From: Entophlyctis helioformis
Lineage: Eukaryota; Chytridiomycota; Chytridiomycetes; Chytridiales; Chytriomycetaceae
Assembly: GCA_025526915.1 (NCBI GenBank)
Contig: JAHLKH010000031.1
Coordinates: 1-64,000, forward strand
Direction of reading: 5' to 3'
DNA length: 64,000 nt
The position numbers and the translations under genes are program-made. The notes under the pieces were generated by a model. The model was not told the origin of the DNA and made no database searches. It saw only the letters and a list, made by a program, of their open reading frames with translations. This document shows positions 1 through 11,400 of this stretch, in pieces (positions within the stretch are counted from its first letter, which is position 1; every line of letters starts with the position of its first letter).

Positions 1-915
1 AAGCAGAACTCCGCCGTTGCTTCTGAAAATACCGTTCTCACGCCCTCACGCCCTCGCGCATTCACGCATTCACCACGCACCAACGCATTCAGCAGCGCTC
101 TCTGGTCGAGCTGTTTGGCTGCTCTCACGGCCTGCATCAGCAGCAGCAGCAGTAGCAGCAGCGTCTTGCGGCGGTGCTGCTCCAGTATGCGCTGCCAGTC
201 GCACGCATATCTGCCTGCGCGACCGTGAGCAGCTCCAAAAAGGACCCGGCCTGCCTGCCCCCAATTCTTGGCTCGGCAGCAGCAGCAGCCAATACAGCGA
301 GCCAGAATATTGGGCAAGACGACCGGAATTGGAAAACACCTCTCGAGACGCCCGTCAACGGCGCACCCGCCAAACAGCACGGCCCAGACCCAGATGCTCA
401 GAGTGGGATGCCATATCCACCGTGTCTATCGCCTGGCGTCGACCTAGACTTGTGGTCTCTGCATTTCCCCGCATCGAGCGAGTAGAGAGCGTGTAGGGCC
501 TGTCAGCCAGCTCTCCGACGCGCCAGACGCATCTCAGACGCCTCACAGACGCATCTCAGACGCCTCTCACATGTGGAGACATAAGTGGCGACAAACGTGG
601 AGACAAAAGCAAACGCCAGGGGCAAAGAGCAGCCGGCATGAGATGAGATGTGATGAAACGAATGGAATGTGATGTAATGAATGCGTTGTAATGTGACGTG
701 ATACAACGTGCTTAGATGCGACGTCATTTGTTTAAACGGCCATACCCGCCGCGTTTGTACGCTTCGCAGCGTGACGACACGTTTATACTGTACCAGACGC
801 GGCAGTATGCATCGCACGCCTTGGCAGACGTCCGGGAGAAGGCGTCCTGCTGCTGCTTGCATCATCAACAGAGCCTCTGGATCCAACTCGCCAAATGCCG
901 CCACAGAGATTGCCA
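1..915. other. Region without a convincing gene
   Basis: I see no coding region supported by composition or recognisable domains. The stretch holds CAG/GCA-rich triplets near 135-165, a short degenerate direct repeat of an AGACGCATCTC-like unit at about 519-567, and an ATG/GATG-rich simple stretch at about 641-702. It may include the promoter and 5' exon of the LRR gene that follows, because the signal-peptide exon of that gene is not clearly resolved. Confidence 0.4.
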
Positions 916-1066
916 GCCAATGACTAAGCATGTCCTCGCCTCCTTTTTTCACTCCACCAGGATGAGCCCCAAAAAGGCGTGCTTGGCCGGTGCTTGGCTG
1001 CTCGGACCAAATCGCTCAAAAAGACGCCGCCGCTGCCCTCAGCACACGGCCCACCAACTTGGCGAC

Positions 1067-2998
1067 ATGAGTGCACCTGCAGACTGCGCTGTTCTGACCC
1101 AGGCGTTCCCGTCAGTCTTTGCCAATATCACCAACTGCTGCACTTTATCAACCGATACAGCCAGGGTTGGGTGCACCAACAACGGCAGAGTCGACACCTT
1201 GTAAGTGGACATCGTTGCGGTTGTTTGCCTCCATGGCCTTCCTCGCTGACCATCACTTGAACGCCACTTGCTTGGTCAACCGTTGCAGCTATCTGAGGGA
1301 TGTCAAGCAAGGTGGCCCTCTGCCCGAGTCGCTCGGGTCGCTCACTGAGCTTTTCTCGCTGTGAGTTGTGCCAGCTCATCTCTGCAGTTGCTGCACTCCA
1401 CTCACGCTCACACATCACCCGCACCTCACGCCTTGCCTCTTGCAGTGAACTCAGCAATACCAGTCTGACGGGTATCATCCCAGCATCGCTTGGAGCTCTG
1501 ACAAAGCTGAGGATGTTGGATCTCAACACCAACAAGCTGTCGGGCCCTGTGCCTGCCATCTTTGGCAACATGACTTCTCTTGGAGCCCTGTAAGTTGTGC
1601 CTGTGCACTGACAGCATTCGCAACCAGTCAGATCTGCCACTGACGCGCACTATGGCGATGAGCAGGCTTCTTAGCTCAAATGCACTCTCTGGCTCGCTCG
1701 ATGTCCTCAAGCCCTTGACCATGTTGAGCTTCCTGTGAGTCCATCTGAGCAGCAGTCTGGGCAATCTTCTTGCTGACCATCCAGCAGTGACTTGTCCAAC
1801 AATCAGTTTGCCTCAGATCTGTCGGCACTGCCCACTTTCCCCAAAGCTCTCCAATCTGTAAGTTGGATGCATGCCGCTGGCCATGGGCTGCGCATTGGTT
1901 GAAGCTGACGGCATTATGCTTTGTCTGTACAGGGACATTTACTACAACAGCTTCACTGGCACTCTTGATGGCATTGCCAGCTGCACAAGCCTGAGAGATG
2001 TGTAAGCCAACGGATGCATCTCAGTTTCATCGCTTGCATCAGAGACTGACATGCATGGCCATGCCTGCCAAGTAATGCTGGTTATAATCGCATCTCGGGC
2101 AGCATCCCGGAAGCCTTTGGCCGCTTGGCAAACCTCACTGCTCTGTAAGTGCACACCGTTGTCATCACATGTGGATCCTGTGATGCCGCATGACTGACTC
2201 ACTGGAATGCAGATATCTGGGACGTAATCAGCTCACTGGCCCAATCCCCGACTCCATGGGCCGCTTGCCTCTTGAAACTCTGTAAGCCCCTGTCACAGTT
2301 ACACTCTGCACCCATCGCATCGCATTCACATGATATTCTAACCAGCGTTTTGGCATAATGCAGCTATATGGGCTACAACCAGCTGACTGGTCCAATCCCG
2401 GCATCCTTCAGAAACCTGTCCAATATCAAGTATCTGTAAGTCATCAACCTTGAACGCCAGACTTTTTGCATTCGCATGCCGTGCACTAACGACGTTTGCT
2501 GGATGAATGAGCAGGTCGCTTGAGAACAACCAGCTGTCAGGCAACGTGTCGGTCGCTTTGGATGGCAAGACATTTGTGAGCTTGTAAGTCACCGCTCCAC
2601 TCTCAGTCTCATGGCAACTGCCATCAATGCTGACTCGCGTCCTCACGGCAGGTACCTCGCCGACAATCCAAAGCTTGAAGGCATCACAAAACGTTGCCAT
2701 TGAAGATTCAGTGGAAGACCGATGCGACACTCGCAACACAGGCATCACGTTCACGAATGAGACGGCCAGAAAAGTGTGCATGAAAGTACGCCACTCCATT
2801 CTCTTCATTGCACATCTGCTGCTATGTCATAACCACTGACACATTTCTACAGGTACATTGCCTGTGGTAGCGTCATCAAAGTCTTTGGCGACAGGGTCCA
2901 TCATCGGAATTTTGGTCGGCTGTGTGGCTGTCCTTGCAATCATTGCCACGATTGTCTTTGTCCGTCGCAACAAGGCCAAAAAGGCCGACGTGGTGTAA
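1067..2998 (+). CDS. LRR receptor-like membrane protein, about one repeat per exon
   Basis: Probable extracellular leucine-rich-repeat protein with one C-terminal membrane span. Coding blocks: 1067-1200, 1289-1360, 1446-1589, 1666-1734, 1788-1857, 1933-2001, 2073-2144, 2213-2281, 2364-2435, 2515-2583, 2652-2785, then a last exon to TAA at 2996-2998. Most are 69 or 72 nt (one is 144), start with one base of a codon and end with two, so each splices in whole LRRs of the type LxxNxLxGxIPxxxGxLxxL. A Cys cap (DCAVL, NCC) precedes the repeats. A Cys-containing C-cap, a hydrophobic helix ([19 protein letters not shown]) and a short basic tail follow; there is no kinase domain. The frame is off by one near 1843-1845 (AAA) and 2688-2691 (AAAA), both fitting one extra A. 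The phase of the last junction is unresolved. The start is uncertain: the frame is open upstream to ATGs at 920 and 716, and no clear signal peptide was found. Confidence 0.75.
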
Positions 2999-3119
2999 GA
3001 CGCGGTGCTTGTGGCATGACATGCCACTGCGTTTGCCGTCTATCCAATATGCGGCCTTGCCCCTGTTGCTTTCAAGCGCCTTCTGCAGGCACGCATCACT
3101 CATCCATTTCTACGAGTCT

Positions 3120-3125
3120 ACAATA
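3120..3125 (+). terminator. Polyadenylation signal
   Basis: AATAAA about 120 bases after the LRR gene stop; the likely 3' end signal of that gene. Confidence 0.5.
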
Positions 3126-3379
3126 AACTCAAGCGTCTGTTTCAGTACTACCCGACACCTGGCTTATGCCCACTGCTCAGAAGAGCATTGCGTGACATTC
3201 TCCAGCCACATGGCAATGCCATACTGCTGGGCATTGATCACATCCATCAGATCCTGCTCCTTGGCCATGACTTTGGAGTGATTGCACAGATGCTGGATGA
3301 CTTGGAGTGCACAATGGTCAAGAAGCAGCTCAAGGACAGTGCATCTCATCGTGTCAGACCAGACGTGGCCATGCAGGGT

Positions 3380-4615
3380 CTGGATCAAGGCTGTGTGGAC
3401 GCATCCGAGTTTGCCATTGGTGGCTGGATTGGCCAGAAGCATGTCGAGGCGGACGGCACGGCCAAGATCCATCCGGTCTCGTTCTACTCGCGCAAGCTCA
3501 ACGATGCGGAACGCAACTACCCGACCCACGAGTGCGAGATGCTGGCGATTGTGGACACCTGCGACAAGTACCGGCACTACCTGCTCAGCGTGCATTTCAC
3601 CATCCACACCGACCATGCCTCGCTGCGCTGGATCTCGACGCAGCCCAAGCTGTCGTACCGCCAGGCTCGCTGGATCATGGAGCTGCAAGAGTTTGACGCG
3701 ACCGTCCAGTACATCCAGGGGGGCGACAACAACCTTGCCGACATGCTGTCGCGCCATGTGACTGTTGCTCCGCCCTGCGCTCGATGCCATGCAAAGGTTG
3801 AAGTGGATGCCTTGACCACCGCAACACCCGACATTGCCGACCGCGTTCGCCCGCTGCTGGCTGCCGACCCGTTCCTGCTCAACGTCGCGCGCTGGAAGGC
3901 CGATCCTGCTGGTGCTGCTGCACACGAGCGTCTGTTGGCAGCCAAGCTCGAGCTGGTCGACGGCCTGTGGTTCTACGAGGGTCGCATGTACATCCCAGAC
4001 GGTCAAGTGCGCACCGACCTGCTCACCCTGGCCCACGAGCCGCCTCATGCTGGCTACCAGGGACAAGCACGCACTGCTCGCCGTCTGCGTGCGCACTACT
4101 ACTGGCCGGGCATGGCTGCGTCGGTCGGCCGCTTTGTGGGCTCGTGCGACGCCTGCCAGCGGTTCAACTCGTCGACGCAGGCACCAGCCGGTCTGCTGCA
4201 CCCGCTGCCCATCCCTGCCGACCGCTTCCAGTCTGTGGCCTGCGACATTGCCTTGCTGCCCATGTCGGACGAGGGCAACGACGATGTGTTTGTGGTTGTG
4301 GATCGCCTGACAAAGCTTGTCAAGTGCGTGCCGACGCGACGCGATGCGACTGCCGAGGATCTTGCCGCGCTGTTCCTCAACCGATGCGTGCTTGCTGGCC
4401 ACGGCCTGCCGTCGTCCATCGTCTCGGACCGCGACGCTCGCTTCCTGTCTGCCTTCTGGACGGCGCTCTGTGCTGCGCTGGACATTGAGCAGGTCATGGC
4501 AACGGCTCGCCACCAGGAGACCGACGGCCAGTCCGAACGCACCATCCGCACGCTCAAGGACCTGCTGTCCAAGTACGCCAACCACCCGCGGCAGCAACTG
4601 GGAGCACATGCTTGA
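3380..4615 (+). mobile_element. Truncated Ty3-type LTR retrotransposon (RNase H and integrase)
   Basis: The open frame 3188-4615 carries, from about 3380, an RNase H domain (DASEFAIGGWIGQ, FYSRKLNDAERNY, HTDHASLRW, NNLADMLSRH). An integrase follows: an H-H-C-C zinc motif (HEPPHAGYQ to CDACQRF), then a core with D in CDIALLP, D in SDRDARFL and E in QSERT. The domain order is that of the Ty3 group. Gag, protease and reverse transcriptase are absent upstream. The frame ends soon after the integrase core, and no LTRs were seen. It is therefore a 5'- and 3'-truncated relic, although the surviving 1.2 kb is open, suggesting a fairly recent insertion. The 60 codons before 3380 resemble nothing I know. 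Confidence 0.88.
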
Positions 4616-4649
4616 TGCGGCTGCACCAGTATCCAACCATCCACAGGCT

Positions 4650-5594
4650 TCATTGATACAGAATCAGACCAGGAGTACACGAGATCCACTCCACAACAGC
4701 ATGGTGATTGTTCGCGATCGCAAGCGTCAGTGCATTGGTCGTGCCGCCCTCCGTGCGGTTGGCGTGCAGGAACTTGAGGACATCAAGATGCCCGCTTTTG
4801 GCCGCTTGGTCGAATGCCTCAGTAGTGCATCCCTCGGTGCGGTTGGCATGCAGCCACTGAACGACATGCAGATGACCATTTCCGGCCGCGTAGTCCATTG
4901 CTCGGGTGGTGCAGCTTGTGTTGCCCGCATCGTGCAGCATCTGCAGTACATCGAAGTGGCCAAGGATGGCAGCAATGTCCATGGCAAAACTGTTGTACAA
5001 GCGCTTGAACTTGGCCAGATCGACCAAGTGCTCGGTAGCAAGGTGGCGCAGGAGGGCGGTGTGGCCGTACTGGATCGCCTGCCAACCGATTGCGATGGGG
5101 TACCGCAAGTCGATAAGGTGGAGCCAGCAGTGCCGCATGGCAATGTGCGCCTTGGACCAGTCGCTTACATAGACGAACCGAAACACCGTGTAGTCGTTGC
5201 CTCTGGTCAGGATCTCGTCGAACTCGTCGTGGTCTTGTTGGCTGCTGCTGCTGAACCTGGCCAGGAGTCGACGGTACATGGAGCGGCTGCTGACGAGCAT
5301 CATGTTGGCAGACGAGCCGGCGTTGGTGAGAGCACTGAACCTAGTGTCTGGCAGCAGTGACAGGTCGCCTCTCCAGTCGAGTGCGAAGGCGTCGTTCCAG
5401 ATGGCCACGATGGCCGACCGCGGCAGCTGGCCGTTGCTGCTGGTGGCGGTGGTGCCGCAAAGGAAGCAGGTGAGCGGGCCGGCGAACCCAACGATGATGA
5501 GCTGCAGCTCCATGGGCAGTCTGTCCCACAGCGAGCAGCCGTGCGGAAGCAGGGGCTGCTGCTCAGCCGTGTTGTTGCTGCTACTGACGTCCAT
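4650..5594 (-). CDS. F-box-like ankyrin repeat protein 1
   Basis: Single exon of 314 codons from ATG at 5594. The frame is open upstream, but this is the first ATG in it. The N-terminus has a Gln/Ser-rich leader and a WDRLPMELQLIIVGFAGPL segment resembling an F-box. A divergent middle part follows, then ankyrin-type units of about 33 residues (DYAAGNGHLHVVQWLHANR, QAAKSGHLDVLKFLHANR). Ankyrin arrays bind partner proteins; with an F-box-like start, a substrate adaptor of an SCF-type ligase is possible but unproven. A paralogue lies immediately upstream in the same orientation. The 3' end sits only 35 bases from the truncated retroelement. Confidence 0.8.
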   Translation of the reverse strand: MDVSSSNNTAEQQPLLPHGCSLWDRLPMELQLIIVGFAGPLTCFLCGTTATSSNGQLPRSAIVAIWNDAFALDWRGDLSLLPDTRFSALTNAGSSANMMLVSSRSMYRRLLARFSSSSQQDHDEFDEILTRGNDYTVFRFVYVSDWSKAHIAMRHCWLHLIDLRYPIAIGWQAIQYGHTALLRHLATEHLVDLAKFKRLYNSFAMDIAAILGHFDVLQMLHDAGNTSCTTRAMDYAAGNGHLHVVQWLHANRTEGCTTEAFDQAAKSGHLDVLKFLHANRTEGGTTNALTLAIANNHHAVVEWISCTPGLILYQ

Positions 5595-5796
5595 GGCCTC
5601 TGGCCGTCGTTGATGACTCGACGGATCAGTTGATGGCAATGGTGGCAACAACTCCAATGCCTGTGTAGACATACAACCACAGATCTGGCCGTGTTGCCAT
5701 TCGAGATGGACACCAGACTGCCGACACAGTGTGCACAGACTGCGATACAATAAAACACAGTTGTATTACAGTTGTATTACAGAGCACTGCACAGAT

Positions 5797-6912
5797 CTAC
5801 TTGCGTGGATGGGCACGCAGCCACTCCACAATGCCGCCATGGCCGTTGCGGACGGCGCTGTTCATGCCAAACTCGCTGTATCCCTCGTCGCGGTGCTCAT
5901 GGAGCCACTGGACAATGTCGGCATGCCCACGCGCCGCCGCAAGGTCAATGGCGCGATACGTGCATCCCTCGGTGCGGTTGGCATGCAGCCACTGCACGAC
6001 ATCCATATGGCCGTGCTCGGCCGCATAGTCCATGGCATTGACCGAGCACCCGAATCCCTGCTCGTGCAGCCAGACGAGCGCAGACAGCTGCCCAAAGTTG
6101 GCTGCGCTGTCCATGACTTCGTCGGAAAAGTCGTTGCTGCCCGCCTTGTGCAGCATGCGCAGGATGTCGAGATGGCCGCCGCACGCTGCCCACACCATCG
6201 CGCTGCGGTACGAGAACGTGTCCAGTCGCCGCAGCCGCACGCCGTGGTGCTGGACAAGGTGGCGCAGCAGATCTGCGTGGCCGTAGACGACGGCGTACCA
6301 GCCCAAGCCGATCGGACTCGCAAAGTCGAGCAGGTCGAGCCAGCCGTTGCGCATGGGGATGTTGGTCAGGCTCCGTGCAAACGTGGCCGGCGAGACGAAA
6401 AAGTCCACGTTGGATGCGTTGGCGGCCTTGAAGAGATCTCGGTCGCTGCTGCCGGTGCTGGCCTGGGCAGGGAAGCGGGTGCACAGCCGCGCGAACAGCG
6501 AGCGGCACTTGACTCGTGTCATGAGGCCGCTGCCATCGTCGTTGGCGGACAGCTCGATGTGCGGCAGCAGGTGCAGGTCGCCGGCCCAGTCAAGGGCGAT
6601 GGCGTCGGCCCAGATGGCCTGGACGGCCGCACTGCTCGGCTGGTCCCGCTCGCCGAGCACGCCGAGCTGGCCACACAGGAACTGCGTGAGCGGGCCAGCC
6701 GCCTTGACGACCGCCGCCTGGACCTCGGGAGACAGCCGATCCCACGCCGAGTGGCCAGGCGGGAGCGGCTGCTGCTGCTGCCGACTGTCGGTGCAACCGG
6801 CCGCTTGGCAGCTCGGGATGGATGCGGTCTGCGGACGGCCACGGCTGCCGGCGTCGCTGTCATCGTCGCTGTTGTCTGTGCAGCCAAGATCAGCGAGGCG
6901 CGCGCGTTTCAA
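5797..6912 (-). CDS. F-box-like ankyrin repeat protein 2
   Basis: Open frame of about 371 codons, paralogous to the neighbour at 4650-5594: Gln/Pro-rich leader, WDRLSPEVQAAVVKAAGPL segment, a divergent middle, then five or so ankyrin units (DYAAEHGHMDVVQWLHANR, DLAAARGHADIVQWLHEHR). No ATG is present in this frame between the upstream stop near 6949 and the conserved WDRL segment. The nearest ATG, at about 6932, is out of frame. A short 5' exon, a non-AUG start or a sequence indel must supply the start, so 6912 is only the limit of the visible homology. The two genes share nearly identical DNA over the HANRTEGCT repeat, suggesting recent exchange. Confidence 0.78.
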   Translation of the reverse strand: MKRARLADLGCTDNSDDDSDAGSRGRPQTASIPSCQAAGCTDSRQQQQPLPPGHSAWDRLSPEVQAAVVKAAGPLTQFLCGQLGVLGERDQPSSAAVQAIWADAIALDWAGDLHLLPHIELSANDDGSGLMTRVKCRSLFARLCTRFPAQASTGSSDRDLFKAANASNVDFFVSPATFARSLTNIPMRNGWLDLLDFASPIGLGWYAVVYGHADLLRHLVQHHGVRLRRLDTFSYRSAMVWAACGGHLDILRMLHKAGSNDFSDEVMDSAANFGQLSALVWLHEQGFGCSVNAMDYAAEHGHMDVVQWLHANRTEGCTYRAIDLAAARGHADIVQWLHEHRDEGYSEFGMNSAVRNGHGGIVEWLRAHPRK

Positions 6913-6986
6913 GCCGCAAAGATGAAACAGCGCATGCGGGAAAATGGGTCTTTACTTCAGGCTGGCTGGCTGGCTGGCTGCGACAT

Positions 6987-8250
6987 TCAGCCTTTGGTTG
7001 GCGGGGGCGATGAGATCATGCTGCCCGTCGACAGGTTGGACTTGCTGCCAAGCGTCCGACTGCGGGTGCTGTTGCTTCCGCCGCTCGAGTGCTTGCGGAA
7101 CTGGCCGGCGATCATCTCAAAGGCGACTGTCTCGCCAACCTGCCAGGCGTGCACAGACGGCGTCAGCACCACGCCAGCCACAACGCCACACATGCGGCAA
7201 TGCAGCTCACCATGTGCAGACCGCCACAGCTGAACGAGATCTGCTGCAGGGCGAGGTAGTTGACATGCGCAATGGTGCCAACAGGGCCGTCGGCCATCAT
7301 CGACGCGCCAAAGCAGGCAAAGGCGATAAAGTCGAGGAGGATCAGGAGACCGATCAGTGCCTGGATGTAGCGTGCACCTCTTGTCTTGGTCGCACTGCTG
7401 GTGTTGGTACCCGCCGAGTCGTTGCTGATGAGCGAGTCGATATGGCCCTGCACTTTTCTGAGAATGAAGATGTTCTGTGTGACACCCCAGACGACCACAA
7501 GGACACAGTAGATGAGCGGTCCAAATGCCGAGTACTGTGTCGCCACGAGTGGTCAGATCTCATCATGCACAGGTTGCCAGAGTGACCGCATAAGGAGGTG
7601 CTTACCGCACTGACGAGCGCATTGTCGCCATATGTGAACAGGATACCCTCCCAAAAGATCGCACCACACAATCTGATGCCAGCAAACAATGATCAGACCG
7701 TCAGTGGCCAAGCAACCAGACAATGGTGATCGTTTCCAAACGACAAAGACGTACACGATCATGATAAGGACAGCGACGCCGCGGATCTTGGGCATGTTCT
7801 CGCGACTGAACAGCGGCAGTCGAATCAGACCCGCATTGAACACGGCATACACCTCGAGCTGCAACACTGCTCATGCACCAAGACGACCATTGCCACACAA
7901 CGATCGAGCGAGTCAGCATCCGATCAACTGGCCAAACAGCCACCAGACCACGACGTACAGTTGAGCAGCATTGTGTTGATTGGATACATCCAGTTGCGAG
8001 CAATGAGTGGACCAAGAGTACCCGTATCGCTGTACAGATACACCATGACCACGGTCTGGAAGAGCGCGCCATAGGCATTGAGGAAGATGAGGCACAGGAT
8101 CGTGGTTGTGAACTTGTTCGCACGGCCAAAGTACACAAAGTTGGCCACGCCGGCAAGACAGGCGAGGATCGCGGTCGAGTTGACAATGATGCCGACGATG
8201 GCATGACCACTCTTTGGCAGTTGCGTGATTAGGTTGATATGCGGTGCCAT
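6987..8250 (-). CDS. Multi-pass membrane protein of unknown function
   Basis: Five exons on the minus strand: 8250-7959, 7866-7755, 7672-7606, 7534-7211, 7139-6987. They total 948 nt, giving 315 residues in one frame. Donors are GTACGT (twice), GTAAGC and GTGAGC, and junction phases agree throughout. About seven hydrophobic segments alternate with short loops (IVGIIVNSTAILACLAGVA, FGPLIYCVLVVVWGVTQNI, ALIGLLILLDFIAFACFGA). The C-terminal tail is Ser/Thr- and Lys/Arg-rich, as expected for a cytoplasmic tail. There are no motifs I can assign. Size, topology and multi-exon structure recall the membrane genes at 19816-21641 and 45864-47673, but I see no clear sequence match. A receptor-like role is speculation. 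Confidence 0.72.
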
Positions 8251-8428
8251 GTCGTGTTGTGGAACGGGCTGGTAAGTGGAGCAAAGGTAACCTGGTCAGC
8301 CCAGCGACGGAAAGGTCATTGTTCTCTGCCTGGTTTGTTTACATTGTAACAGCAGCCAGCTTCATGATCGTTCAAACAAAAACTTCAATGTGGGATGGAT
8401 ATGCAATACGCCGCCCCTCCAAGCCCCA

Positions 8429-11400
8429 TCACCGCCTGGCCTGCTCGCGCCGCTTGGCAATCTGTGCCTCGACCCATGCACGGCCTTCTTCCCGCGTCGC
8501 AGCCGTTCCATCGTCAGACTTTTCGGCGCGGAACCGCACGACCCTGAGCACCATCTCCTTGTCGCGGCCGCCCTGCAGCGACAGCTCGTACTCGCGGCGG
8601 AGTGCCGGCAGGTCGTCGTGGTAGCACGCCATGAGGCCGACAAGCTCAAGGTACTTGCGTGTGTCGAGCACCTTGATCGACAGTCCGAGCCCCTGGCCGT
8701 CTGCGTGGAAAAAGTCGCGGATGATGCGGAGTGCCCATTCGGCCATGGTGACCTGCCGCCGGTTCAACACGCGGCGGCCTGCCTCGATCTGGCCATACAG
8801 CGGCGGGATGAGGAGCCCCTCGACGACCACAATCGCCTCTTCCCACGCGCGTTTGATGACTTCCTGTGCCATGGGAGGCGACAGCGACGCGCAGAGCGTC
8901 TCGAGGTTCTTGTTGAGGTAGTCGGTGAGCGGCAAGAGCGCCGTGTCTGCCTCGGGCTCGGTGATGGGCTTGTCAATAGACACACCCGCCGCCGTTTTGT
9001 CAGAGTACTGTGTCGGAGCAGTCAGCGCCGAGAAGAACGTGCTCTTGACCTGCGCCGCCTCATTGTCCTTGATCGCCTTGGCAATCACGTCCTTGGTGTA
9101 CGGCGTGATCTGTGCCAAACGGGGTGATACAGAGAGTCAGCGCCAAGCGTGCCAGGCAGCACACAGACACGTGTCTCGCCTACCTTGGCAGTGAGGGACC
9201 GCAGGAAATCGTCACGGGTGCGGATCAGCCGCTCGTTGGTGCGACGGAACCAGAAATCCACGTCCTCCTGCTCGCCCTCCATCGTCAGACGCAGGAGCAC
9301 GCGGCCCTGCGGCTCCAGCTCGACATACACGTCGTGCGTCTGGTTGTCGGTGAGCTTGCGTCTCAGCCGCGTGCCGACCGAAAAGTCAATGGCCGCGCGG
9401 CCGACAGGCTCGTCGGATGTGAGCAGGTTGCGCGACAGAATGCCAACCTCGAGCCGGTTGACGGGCGGCAGGATGATCTGGAACGTCTCGTCCCATGTGG
9501 GGTTGACCGAGTCTTGAATGACACGTGACCTGCCCACCAGCGCCATCAGCCAACGGCCATGCTGCATCTCAACAAGAAAAGCATCATACGTACCTCAGCA
9601 GCTCACAGGCAGCGCCGTTGAGAATGGTCGGAGTCGGCGGCACCGGCTTGGAGTCGACATCATCGCCGCCGGGAGTCTTGCTCCGCGGCGACATCTTGCG
9701 CGGCGTGTCGGGCTGCTCAGGCGGCGGTACCACGGTGCCATCTGGCACGCGAATCACCAGGTACGGGTTCGACAGCCCGTTCTTGTACACCGGCTTGACA
9801 TTCTCGGCAAACGCCACCTGGATCTTAAAGGCACCGGTGAGTTTGTCCTCGAGGTCCGGGCCGCCGTCCTTGGGAGACACGCGCGCGACCGGCATGATGC
9901 TCTTGCGGTGGTCCTTGACGGTCTTGGTGATGGCGGCCACGTTCATCATACGGTACATTTCGCGCAGCTTGGTCATGGCGTACTCGATGTTGCGCAGCTT
10001 GACACACGACTCGTTCTGGATGTCCTTGGGTGCGGACGTGCGAGATGCGAGCAGATTCTGTGCCATTGCAGCAACACTTGCAGCCGTCGTGGCCGGTGTG
10101 GCGGTCGGCTTGAGCTCGCCAATCGCAATCGCGTCACAGTACTGCTCAATGGCCTTGTTGACGGTGCGCGCAAAGGCTTGGAAAAAGGCAGCGTTCTCCA
10201 TGGCGTCACTCCATCCGAGATCCGTAATAAACTCGAGCTCAGAGTACACGGCCGAGAACACGTCCGTGACAGACGACGAGTGCGGCGGCACGCCATCTTC
10301 CGAGACAATCTCGATCGGCTCAAACGAGTCTGCCTTGACGGCATTGGTGACCCAGTCGATGGTCTTGTCGGACAGCTTCTCGAGCCAGCGTGTCATGAAC
10401 GGCGAGAACCAGCGCTCGGCGTTGAATCCGGCGTTGCTGGACAGCCGCTTGAGACCAGGCACGAGCTTGGCATACCGCTCGTCCATGAGCTTGACGCGCT
10501 TGTACAGGGAAAAGACGAGCTTGGCAGCGCTGTTGACGGCGTTCTCCGAGGCAAGCAGATCACTCATGTCCTCGAGTGTGAGAACAAAGTACTTGAGATG
10601 GCTCTCTGCCGTCAGACGCACAATGTCGAGCTCACTGTCCATGGCAAGGTCGTGTTAGCGACGCGCGGCAAAACCCCTGCATGCAAAACAGCCCAGACGC
10701 AGACGCAGACGCAGAACCAAGCGCAGGCTCACATGGCAAACGCAGCCTGGAAGTACTTGTTGTCCATCTCAATCTCGTCGCTGACCATCTCTGCGAGCTT
10801 GTTGACACCCTCGACCACCGACTCGACATCGCCCTCATCAAACGGCGTCGTGAGTTCGCGGAACCGCTGGAACCGCGTAATCAGCGCCTCTGTGAGCATC
10901 TTGCGCAGCTCCTCGCGGAAGCTGTCGTGCAGATCGGGATGTGCGCGGCGGTAGCTCGGCGACTTTTGAATCATGCGCATGATCAGGATGCACGTCTCGA
11001 GCCCGCTCGCTGGCCGGTTCTTGGGGAAAAACTCCTTGTACTTGGTCACCTGGTTGCGGAAGTGCTCCTGCATGTCCTCAAGCAGCGCGACAAGGTTCCG
11101 GTCCTCCATCGGCGGCATCCATCCATCGCGCTTCATGTTGGCAAAGAGGATCTCAAACGTCTTGAGGATCTCGCTCACGGGCACCTCTTCGGACTTGTAC
11201 TTGGACAGCAGGATCTCAAGGAACAGCATGACCTGGACAGCCTCGCCAACGCCCCACGCGCGCGACATGATCCGCAGCAGCGTGGCCGACTCTTCCGAGA
11301 GCACATCGCCGCGGCCCTCGCGCGGTGTGTGCAGGTCGAGAGCGAGACAGGCCCGCAGCAGAGTCTTGTAGAGCGACTTGTTGTTGACACGCTGCGAGTT

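Noticed and set aside
17..496. Plus-strand open frame near the left edge
   Set aside because: Arg/Ser/Ala-rich with no domain and no codon bias like the neighbouring genes.
3164..4636. Minus-strand open frame of 490 codons
   Set aside because: Antisense to the Ty3 RNase H and integrase frame, which has catalytic motifs.
5731..7233. Plus-strand open frame of 500 codons
   Set aside because: Antisense to ankyrin protein 2 and the tail of the membrane gene; no domain.
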